A stretch of DNA of 64,000 nucleotides from positions 7,030,087 through 7,094,086 of the forward strand of contig NC_049991.1 in the NCBI RefSeq assembly GCF_000003815.2, in the 5' to 3' direction. Each line of letters begins with the position of its first letter. The first letter of the stretch is position 1. A program made the translations under genes and the position numbers. Source of the DNA: Branchiostoma floridae. Taxonomy: Eukaryota; Chordata; Leptocardii; Amphioxiformes; Branchiostomatidae. The notes beneath the pieces are model-generated. The model ran no database searches. It was not told the origin of the DNA and saw nothing but the letters and a program-made list of their open reading frames with translations. Of this stretch, positions 36,120-48,100 are shown piece after piece.

Positions 36120-39100
36120 GTAAGTTATAGTTTTCTTTAAAAATGATATCTGTCTTCTGTCATTTTGAAAGAGAATAAAGGGAAACACACGAAAATGTCT
36201 ATTTCTGACGAATGTCATAAATGCCATACTTGATACTTGGAGAAAGACTTTTCTTGAAGATAGCGTCTACTCATTAAGATTCTCCGGATTCTACAAATGC
36301 TCTGTATAACCGTGCATTTATAAGGCCACATACGTCGTGAGGTCGATTGCAACCCGTGGGCATTCTTGGAAAAGTCGTACATCCGATGCATATATAACTG
36401 TGCTGGTACAGAGCATTCTGTTTTCAATCTTTGTCGGTTTTTTTTTTCTGTCACAGATTGCATGAAAATTCTTACGACCAACGGCGCCGTTGCTTATTGT
36501 ATACCCTTTTCGACAATCGATATATTATCGTGAATCAGACTGTACAGCAAAAAATATTTTATCAGTCCAAGTTGAATTCAACGAGAAAATACAGCTGTAA
36601 AGATAGAATAAGATGAAAGGACGTAGCATTGGGTCTTTGGAATAAGATTTGATTAAGGGCTTGCCAAAAATAAAATCCTCGTAAATGTAAAGTGACACAT
36701 ACGTTATCAAAAGAAAATAGAATTAGATTGCATGGATTTAATAAAAATCATCAATGGATTAGTTTCATCTAGTATATCTAAATTGCACAGACAGCAGCCA
36801 AATATGCTAGTCAAAATTGATAGTTATTCTCTTCCGTATGTAAGGATTGATTTACAAATTAAGTCATGCCGCAATGAACATCGAAACTATATAATAGAAA
36901 ATAAAGCTTAAACCTTCTGGTGGTTTACTTTGCCTATAGTGTTGATTTTCCACAGAGGACAGTTTATTTAAACTTTATTTGAGCTTGGAGCATCAAAGTT
37001 TGGCATGCAGGGAAATAGTCTTAGTTTGTACATGCACTAAAGCGCATAATATAATTGAAGCACAAGAATGTCATTCTATCATTTTGATGAACGCATATCT
37101 ATTTCCTGTTGTTATTTCGTTAGTAGAATATTACTTACAAAATGTCATTGTTTCATTAGCAAATATTTAATTTTGTAACAAAAATCTAAGCTTTCGGAAT
37201 TAGTAAAGTGTTTATATCATGAATGTGATTCACATTTCTTATTTTTGAGTGTCGGCTTTTGGTGACGTATTGCTCTCAATGTAGCAATTGATTCCGGATT
37301 GTTATATGTCTACTGGTTCCGGTAACAGAGCGATTATGATAACATTGTTATCTTCCTGGTAAACACATTTTATGTGCCTATAGGCACTTTCCACATACAT
37401 TCATTCTATACATGATATACAGATAGAAATCTGAATTGAATACACAGCGTTTCCCTGATTGTTTCAATAGAAGTATAGTAGCAAGATATGCAACACCGCC
37501 GAACATTGCTAACGGTAGTGTCTAATATTATCTGTCATTGCTACGATGCAAAACATCACAAAGTACCGTACAGAAAACCTTAAGGTACCTTAAACTATGT
37601 TCGTTTGCCTGCACCTTTAACCATATGAATTTGTGCCCTAAGAAGCTTTAATTAAATGTTAAGTTATCTTGGTTAGAGTTATTCAAATGTTGCTGCCAAA
37701 AGAAATTATCGTCTTAGATGATAAAGCGGGTGCTCTTTTCAGCCTTTAACTATCACTACGGCACTAAATTCTAGATTTACCTTAAAGAATTGGCAAATAG
37801 CACTGTTGTGGGTGTTACATGGAAGATACAGAGTTGTAACCTGGAAATAATTCTTGATAAACTGTTTTTTTTCCTGCGATGTACCCCTTGGTACAAAACA
37901 TCAATATCAAAAGTACTATTTTTACTATGTACATGATTTGTGGTCGAAATCCGAGGCATTTTGGGGTATTATATTCTTGGATTGATACCAATTTATCTGC
38001 TAGAATGTTTAGTACAGTTTGCTGACAATTCTCATTTCTTTTGCTGTTCCTCTTTTGTCATGACTTTAGCTTATTCCAATCCAAGTCCACTTTATCCATT
38101 CTTGTCATAAAAATGCCGCAATTTGAGTTCATTGGTGAAATGTTTGTGAGTTACATTTGTGGAATATTCCTTATCATGATACTTTAGTTTAGATACAGAG
38201 TGCATTTGTAAATGGGTTTGTAATTTTGTTTAACATCTAAACCAAAATTGCACCGATGTTTACATGCCGACTTGCTCATCGTGCACAATATCGCACAGCA
38301 AAAACACCCAAAAGCAGTCATCAATTGTTTTTAAGTCAATTCGGTATATATGATGCACAAAATCTCCAACGTTTTCAAATATTTCCACCAAATTATGTAA
38401 TCTATACCAAATACTAAGCCTCCAACAGACACAAAACTTCTGTCAAGTTTATACTAATCATAAACAAATAGACGATGATGAAATTTCGATCTAACACTAT
38501 AGCTTCATGTGTTTTTGTAACGTTTAAAACGACACGTTCTACAACTTACAACATACTAAGGAGTATTTTGTTTGTCCTGTTTAAGTGTTAATCAGTATAT
38601 CTAACATCATTGAACTCCAAAGATGATGTAAATAGCGTGAACAGGGCAAAGCTACCTTGGAGAACACAGCTGCGTTGCACTTGTTTTGTAACACATCACA
38701 CATACCTTCCTGGATTTCTTTTGTGTGGAAATCGTACACAACAAAAGTCCCAAGAGGAACTGTAAATAATAGAATACCAAATAGAAAACTATAGCACTGG
38801 GTTGCTATCCAAAGAATTTTAAAAGTAACTTAAAAGTAACAAATGCTGACACAGTATGTGGTATACAATCATGTATTTATATATAAACATGTATAGCAAC
38901 TACGTTCATCTATGTTCGACTGAAGTAACTGTAACTAGTGCACGACATTTATACTTCTTGACATTGAATTTGGCCGAATGTACAAATTTTTCAATATATA
39001 AAAGATGAGGCCAATGAAAGAAAAATGCATTGCATACAAAACAAGGCACAAATATTGGTTCACGGTGTTGCTTTATTGCGGAAAAATAAAAACTCAAGAA

Positions 39101-42100
39101 TAAACAGTTTGAAAAATTATTTTCAAATAAAGCGGTTTTTAGATCTATTTAGAAAAGCGTTACATATAACCACATATGTTTGTGCGTACCTCAACAAACT
39201 CCGTAGTCAACATCTGTGAAGCAATGTTGTCCTGTTACATACCGTTAGTGGTGTATATAGAAATTCAGCATGACGATATACGTTCCGGTGATATCATGAT
39301 ACGACCATACCTATACGAAAAATCGTTTACTCTTGCTCTTCTCTTGTATAAGTTATACTCGTATTAAGACATTAATTTTAACAGTAGGAACTAAATTTAG
39401 AATGTTTAAAGAAACCATTTTTCTCACACCTTGTGTTTATACATGTGTATTCCCTTACCAACCGCTGTTACCGTAATGTACATAATCTTTGCACCTCAAA
39501 CACGCATCCGATCGGCATGTACTCGTCACTATTTGATCGTTGTTTGCGGTAAGTCTTTCATCTGCGAGCTCAAAGGGGTGCCGCATGTAACACGTTTAGA
39601 GTAGTACATCCAGGATGTAAACGGTTGTCAGTCTTCGCAAGATTTCTGTTACACCTGTAGAAGATAAGGATAATGTGATCAAAGGGCTTTAGAAAATCTA
39701 CAAAGATGACATTTTCGGAATTATCAGAAAGTTTTACTACGGTCATCATATCATTTATGCTTTCTTTTAAAACTTCTAGCACTTGAAAATTGTTTAACGG
39801 TTGTCAGCCTTGACAACGTTTCTATTACACGTATACCTGTAGAAGATATTGTGATATATGGATATTGTGATGGGCTTTAGAAAATTAACAAAGATGATAT
39901 TGTCGGAATTTTTAGAAAATTTTAATGCGTTCAGCCTTCTTTCTTCATATATCTTTTACGTTTTCTTCTAGAACGTCAAGCACTTGAAAGTTGTTTAATA
40001 GCTGTCGACATTCTTTACAACGTTTCTATTACACCTGTAAAAGATAATGATATTGTGATCAAAGGCCTTTAGAAAATCAAGAAAAATAATATTTCGGAAT
40101 TTTCAGAAAATTTCACTGCGGTCAGCCTTTTTTCTTCATATAGCATTTATGTTTTCTTCTAAAACGTCAAGCACTTGAAAATTGTTTGACGGTTGTCAGC
40201 CTTTACAGCGTTTCTATTATACCTGTAGAAGATAAGGATATTATGATTAACGGGGTAAGAAAATTAGCAAAGATGATATCATGATAATTTCGAAATTTTC
40301 AGAAAATTTTACTGCGGTCAACCTCTGTCAAGGATATGAAAATTGTTTCTATTATAACTGGTACAAAATAAGGATGTGATCATAGGGAGTTAAAAGAATA
40401 ACTGTAATATTTTTAAGATATAATCGGGATACAATGGGAATTTTAAGGAACGACCACACTGTTTATTCTTTTCATTAAATGCTACTGGGATTTCTTTTCC
40501 TATTTTGTTAGTATCTGATTTAAGATATCAGCAGATAGTTGTTAGTGAATGTGTTTCTTTTTGTCTAAGACCCAAGCCTCAAAACAGTTCAGATTTGCAT
40601 CTATCTATTGCTTTGGCTGTGAAAGACATACGTCAAGCTAAAAACGGCTGCCCAATCAGCCGATGGCTATGATTATAAAGGATGATCCTGGTGACCGACA
40701 CAGAACAGAATAAATCTATGGTCTTAAAAGATCTTAACATGATTTAACTTGTAATATAACTTGATGAAAAGTACATACCAGTGCAAACACAAAAATGTTC
40801 CAATGTTTCCAATATTAAAAGCACTAAGAACAAAAACAGCAAATATGAAGAAATTTAGATTGCGTTCCTCTATAACCCTACTAAGGAAAGAAAAATTGTA
40901 TTCATACTAATACATATACAGGCTTCGTATTTTCTATTCGGAAATGCTATCCTGCAATGGACCTCTGTTTTCATATGAATATGTTTTACCAAAAAGAAAC
41001 CCACTATAAAGCTATATCATAGCAAGGATATGTACTGCAAACTATCTTGAATCGTGTTCTGTCTGAAAAAAAAAACGCTAATTCAACAACATACAAGAAT
41101 TCGTGCAAACTCATTCTACCTTTAATATGTCAATAGAACGCATAAAAACCACAATACTCTCTCAGATTTCCACGCAACAATAAAGTGAGCAAATATCTCT
41201 AGGGGGATCGTGTTGGACATAGTCATACAATACATCACATACATATCGTTTGAGCAAACAATCAGTCATACACGTATTCTCGTGCGAGAATGAATGCTCT
41301 CACGAAATCTCGCTGACAGGTGGCTAATCCCGCGAGACTTCTCGAGGTCTTGTTCTCACGCGAGAACGTGTGTAAGAACGTGTCGATGACGTCATCCGGA
41401 AACCCACATATTGATTTTCTTTTGTTTTATATTCATATGGATTAAAATGATACTTTGATTTCTCTTAGAGACAATGTCGTTTGAAGTCATCTTCCAAACT
41501 TCTGGTTCGTCTTACGTAATACGTGCTTTATATGATTAAGGTTTACTTAATAGCCGAAATATTTGAAACCAAAGACTGTCAGAATATTCTAGAACAAATG
41601 TCTTGTGCACTTCATTTGAACATACGCATTTAGGCTTGCTTTAAATGATACGAACAACCTAAGTTCAACTTGAAATACATAAAGCGTGTACAAAGATAAC
41701 ATATGCATACTTTCATAATGTCCCACACAAATAATTTCTTGACTGTTTTCATTCTTTTACGTAAACAATAAAATGTCTTAGCCCCTTATAGAAATATGCC
41801 ATGAGAAAACATCATAAGCTTACGATAGTTTCATGATTACATATTTTGACAGATTATCTTTACTGTCTTCATTACGTGAACGTTAACATTTTGTGAACAT
41901 ATTAAATACGCCAAATTTGGAAATAGTCGATAGAGACAGAGGAACATAAGGATGTGTCTCGGCAACATGAAGTACTATAAGAAATGATGATGACTTAATG
42001 AAAGGGACTCTATACCGGACTGATAACTAGGTAAACAAGGCTTCCATAACTAACCGGATATATTCATTAAGTCTAGATGAATGAAGAAAGATAAGAAAGA

Positions 42101-45100
42101 TATCTCGGCGATAAAAAGCTACCGATGTGGTACACCTATATTTCGTACATGTTTCGTGCTCTCATTTGATTAACCGTGATTAAATACGTGTTATTTTGAT
42201 TTGTTTTGGCATAAGACTTATAGAAAGTTCATCTAGCTGAAAGTTTAAAAGGGGAAAATACACAAGATTGAAAACAAGTGGGTTGATTTTTTCTTTGAAA
42301 AAGTGATTACATGTAGTTATAAAACATATAATTTGATCGTTGTTTAACACAAAAAATGTTGCCACGTGCATGTATCAAAGTCAATTCCGACGTACGTCAT
42401 AAAAGTAGACGCGTCGTACGATTATTATTTGGTGTCGTAAGATTTTCAAATTGTGTGAAACAAACCAAAACACCAACAACGAGAAAAGGAAGACTACATT
42501 CGGAACAATCATGATTAGCCACATTTTGTACGACTCATGCACAACCACTCCAAGAATGTTTTGGTTTTGTAATGGTACGTCGGTCGCACGATGTATGTAG
42601 CCTGAGTATAGCTACTTGACTTGGAACTCACTACTTTCAGCTCTCTGTCAAAAATACTCTTGAACGAAAAAAAGCAGAAGTGCTTGTGGCATGATTTCGA
42701 CAATTACATTGTACTGTAAGTAAAAAAGTATCAAATTTAAAATGATAGGAATAAAATTCTGACTTTTTAAATCAATTACATCATGTACAAGTACTGACAG
42801 AACGAAAGGACAGCAGTAGTGACAAGTACGGTTTTATCTCTTTTTGTTTCTTGAAATTGTGACAATTGTTACATTGTTTTTTCATCTAAATTTGTCTCCT
42901 TTAAAAACTCTCTTCGCATACTGAAAAAAGAGAGAGAGAGATGCGCTGTTACTGAATATTAGAACTAAAACACATGTTTCCCTATCTGGGACACAGACTA
43001 ATATCTTTCTTGTACTGCTGGCATGTCTTACTCCAATATCTGCATACGTAGGTCAATATATCTGTACATAATTCCAAATGCAATATCACCCATACATAAA
43101 TGTGCTGTAATCCTTATTATGTTATTGATGAGATCGGTATGTAGTTTAGTATCTGTATGTAGTGTAGTAGCCATTGCCATACGTTGTATTCTGTACAATT
43201 GTCGAGCAATAAAGCTCATTCATTCATTCATACACACTTAGATGAGTTGGCGGTGGCGTTCTTCAACTGGCCTTTGGATGAGCTGAATGGCAACGGGACG
43301 GGTTTCTCCGGAGAGAAGGCGCAGTTGGGTCTGGATCCGGAGCCTGTGGCAGCCCTCGTCTATAACATTCCTGAACCGGAGGAGACGGCCGGAATCAAGG
43401 TACAATCGTTGCACTTACATCAGTGATGCCTGTATATGCTGGTCCCAAAATGGGTTGGAGACATTTCTCACCGAAATGTGGGTCCCATCCGGATAGAATT
43501 TCGCACTGCACCATATACAGTCGCTTCTCGCTCCGACGTTTATTAAGAATATGCAGCAGCACAGAAGGGGTCGGGTTTTACTGATCTATGAAACAATCCT
43601 CTCGGGAAGGTTGAATTGGCAAATTACCAACAGGACAAGGGTTAACAAGAACAATATATCATAATACCAGAAACGATTTCATATGGATTGCCTATTTGTT
43701 GAAATATAGCTTTGAGATGTTTTTGTTTAACTTCGTCTAAAATTTGCAAGAATACAATTTGGTCTGTGATCAGTATCTCAGTACTCAGTACTTTCGGGCA
43801 CTTATCTACTATCGTCTTGTCAACATTAGATGTTCATAATGTATAAGTTTTATTTCTTGCTTTCTAAAAATCCTTTTGAACAAGGTAGCGTTATAAGAAA
43901 GTAGATCATATATATTTTAATGATTCACATTCGTAGTAGCAGTCAACAAAAACTAAAAGGTACTAATTTTGCTTCGTAACTGTTATTTTTCAAAAGGCGA
44001 TGACATTTAATGGCGAGACGTCATGGGCGAATCTCGGCTACTTCTCAAAATCTTGCATCAGCGACGTCAACCTCTGCAGTAACGGGTTCACCCTCTCCGT
44101 CCTGTACTTCGCCGAGAACATCCCCACCGAGACGGGTTACCTGGTCTCCTCGGGGGGACAGTCACCCTCGTCCCGAGGATTCTACTTCGGGTACATCGGT
44201 GACAAGGAAGCCTACGAGGTCGGAGTGATCAGTAAGGGGCAGAGGTGGTATGTCAACTTCGAGTTGCAGACGATGCAGTGGACAAACATACTCTTCGCTT
44301 GGGGCAACAACACCGGTAAGAAAATATGAAACGGTGTTGTTTTTTGGGGCCTTGATTTCTACAGAACGTATATTTTACGTCTGTTGATCGGCGTCCATTT
44401 CTTTCACTTTTAATTTCCTGCAAATTGTACTTATGGGGATATAAGGAAATGTCATGAAAGTTGGCGCAATGAGTGTTGTTAAACATCGTTATATCCTATG
44501 ATATCCAACTTTAAAGCAGATCTATTACTCTTATGCATCCATTGTGCACGTCTTTTAATTAATAGGTGAATAGCTTATGCATGTAAAATTAGACAAAGCA
44601 TGCGATAGGAGTTCAAGCAACATATTCATTGAGATAATAGTTTATATTAGTAATTAGATACAAAATGGCTTTCCTTCTGAAAGTATTCTTCTCTGCAATA
44701 CCACATTTCTTAAGACCCGACGTTTCAATGACCCTCTTTCATCTTGTTCAGGGCAAAACGACTTTTCACTGCAGCAAGGGCTTTTCAAGCGGTATATTAT
44801 CTAAGAAGTTCTAAAATAATCGTAAAGAACTTCACTATCCGATATCTGTGTCTTTTCTTTATTCACCGTTTAACGTCCCTTGTCCCCTCAGGTGTGGAGC
44901 TGTACATAGACGGTGAGCTAGCGGCTCATGCGGACCTGTCCCTCCCCATCATCCCGGACACTCTGCACGACGCCGACCCTGACTTTGACCCCGCCCCGAA
45001 CCTGTTCCTGGGCAGGGCGAACCACCTGGACGACTACTACGGACAGGGCTACCTGTCAACACTCGTCTTCATGGAGGAGGCTCTCACCATTGATAACATC

Positions 45101-48100
45101 AAGAAGTTTATCAATGCAGGTATGGTAAACATTATGCCATCGCCCCTTGGGCGTCGCTAAAAAAAACTTACATTTTGTGTTGTAGACGGTAGACTGATGC
45201 TACATCTAAACTAACTTTGCAGCATTTATGCGCATGCAGTGCCACTTTGCGATATCGTTCATTATTGCAGCTAAAGAGCCTTTGTAGACCATTGCTGCTT
45301 TGCAGAGGCAAGTTGAAGGCACATCGTACAGTGCCACATCGCGATCTCGGTCATCATTGCAAGCATATTCATTTGTACAGAATCTATTGCTATTTTGCAG
45401 GTGTTTCGAAGAAAACGTATAATCACACAGTAAAGTGCAGCCTTGCGATATCAGTCAAAAATGTATTCAACTTCTTTTGAACAGAATCTATTGCTACTTT
45501 GCAGGTGTTCGAAAACAATTTCTGGGCACACAATATATAGTGCCACCTTGTGATATCAGTTATAAGTACATCCACCTTCCTCTGTACATTATCTATGATG
45601 CTTTTGATATTGGTCTTCTGACCTGGTTTCATGCAGTCAAAACTCTTTTTATTCAATCCCAGATCTGTATTACATCGACTGTGTTGAGGAGGACCCCGGG
45701 AGCCCACTCTACACCGTCTCTCCGTCCGTACCGCCCGCCGACCTGTCCCCGACCAACTGCCGAGAAGCCTGCGCCGCCGACTCCTACCCGCTCGCCGTTC
45801 TCAAAGACGCCTGCTTCTGCTCCTCCGACATGTACCAAGAGGGCGAAACAACGTCCTACGACGTTACAACGTGCGGCAACGCCTGTATCGGCGAGAAACC
45901 TGAGGGCGGTACTTGCGGAACGGAAACCGCCGCCGCACTGTTCTACACAACCGCCCTGCTGAAAGTCCACGACCTCCCCGAAGAACTCTCAGGCCTCTCC
46001 GGTAAAGTCAAGTTCTCGTCCACCGAGATAGAAACGGACGAAACGATCATGCTAAACATCTCCAACACAGCCGGGGCCGATCTTACCTACTACGTAGACT
46101 TCAAGGATGGGACGGAGCCAAAGCTGACGACATCACCCCACGTGTATCATAAGTTCTCTACAGCGGGGATGTACAATGTATCCATCATGGCTTGGAACGA
46201 TATAACGTACCCGAATGTCTACTACTTCGTGCCCACAGAAGTTGAAGACTTTGTCCTTCCTATCCGTTCTTTAGATATCTACATGCAGGGAAAGTTTACA
46301 GAACTGGGCGACACCACCACGTTTGAAAGAGATATGGCCACGGACGCCTCTGTTACATGTGTTTGGGACTTTGGGGACCAGACGACAGAAGAGATCTCAG
46401 AAGATGGCGACTACCAGACAGAGTTTACACACACGTACTCACAAGTCGGTGTGTATGCTGTCACGCTGACCTGCAGTTCTAAGAGAAACACCATGGTGGC
46501 CGAAACTACGGCTCTAGTTGGACAATCTCTTCGTATTGAAGCCGTGAACAACATGGTTGTCCCGTATGGAGACACCGCCCAACTCACGTGGAGCATAGTG
46601 CAAGGCGAATGGAGGAGTGTCAATACAGTAAGACTGGATAACGTTAGCATCACTGCTATAACGGTCGACGAAGGCGGCCAATCAGCGTCTGCAGAGATGA
46701 CCCAATCAGATTACTCCTGTCCCGGTACCCACGTGGCTGTGCTCGAAGTGACCAATCCGGTGAGCAGTCTTGTTCACGTGATCTTCATCAACATTGAGGA
46801 CCGGATCACAGGTTTTCAAGCAACAGCCGACAAATACTACGCGACCCCGCTTGAGACTGTTACCTTCACCACAGGAATCGCAACAGGCTCCAACGCATTC
46901 TATCTCTGGGATTTCTACGATACCAAAACTTTCGCCAGAAAAGTTCGCGGCCCGACGCCTAGCGGAGGTCACGAGGAAGTCATGACCTACAACTTCTCGT
47001 CCCCGAATGTTTACGACGTAAAAGTCGAGGTGGCCAACTTTGTGAGCTCGGAGAAAGAAACATTGACCATCAAGATCGAAGATATCGTTGAAGGGTTGTA
47101 CCTCGTAGCTAACAACGTGTCCAATCCGAACGATACAGTCACCTTCATCGTTTCTCAAGAATCTGGCTTCACCAAACCTACGGATCCCGTCTTCATCTTC
47201 GACTTCGACAACCAAGACAGCTCGGAAGAATCCTTCGAACTGTCCGTCGACGATCCTTACCGTAAAGATTACGTATTCGGCGTGTACGGTTTCTACGACG
47301 TCACTGTCAGAATCAAGAATCACGTCAGTGAGATGGAACTGGCAACGATCATCATGATCGGCGACTATCTCTTTGATCTAGAGATTCTGACGCCGAAGTA
47401 TCTTTACACCAGCGTCAGTGAGAACTTCACACTAGAGGCTACAGTACGATGGGGTGCAGGCGTGGTGTTCTTAGTAGACTATGGGGACGGTACAACAGAC
47501 GACAACAGCTATGATCCGGTAAACGGTGGTGACATCTATCAATTCTATCACATCTACCAACAAGAGGGCAAATACAAAGTCAAAGTGACCGCCCAGAACC
47601 ATCTGAACTCCCTAGAGACTGAACTTGACCAAAGAGTCCACGTTATGAACGCTGCAAGAGAGATGACTTTGACAAGTTCAAAGCCAGACCCTCTTCCCCC
47701 GGGAATCGTGACCTTCGCTGTTTCCTTACCAGAAGGGATAGGCTCCCCCAGTAACATGACTTGCGACTTTGACTTTGGCGATGGCGAATTTCTAACCATA
47801 TACCCAGCAGTGGTCACTTCTAATCGTAATTTAACCATACAGCACACCTATAAGGGGCTAGGGAAAACCGAAGCATCGGCCTTGTGTTGGAACGATGTAA
47901 GTGATCAGCAAATAACCGCAGAAGTCCACATGCAAGAGCCAGTAGGAGACATTGACATAACCATAGTCACCCCCATCCACTTAGAGTTCGGAGAGGAAGC
48001 TACTGTGGAGGTAGACCTATCCGCTGGGACTGAAGTTACGATGGAACTCGACATGGGTGACGGGCATGTTGAAACGTTCTACATCGAAGGACCGGCGGCA

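Larger units (their letters stand above)
36120..43241. other. Polycystin intron 1
   Basis: About 7.1 kb. It contains a tandem array (39621), a palindromic element (41270), a CRE-type TGACGTCA at 41387-41394, a MITE-like block at about 42385-42610, and a LINE tail at the 3' end. No extra exon encoding, for example, leucine-rich repeats was seen. Confidence 0.6.

Noticed and set aside
45435-45962. 175-codon ORF across the polycystin exon-5 acceptor
   Set aside because: It is in another frame from the WSC reading. Its proline/threonine-rich tail is a GC-rich shadow of the real exon.
46706-47323. 205-codon antisense ORF inside the PKD-repeat exon (also 48017-48466)
   Set aside because: Antisense shadows of a strongly biased coding exon. 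The sense frame has clear PKD motifs.
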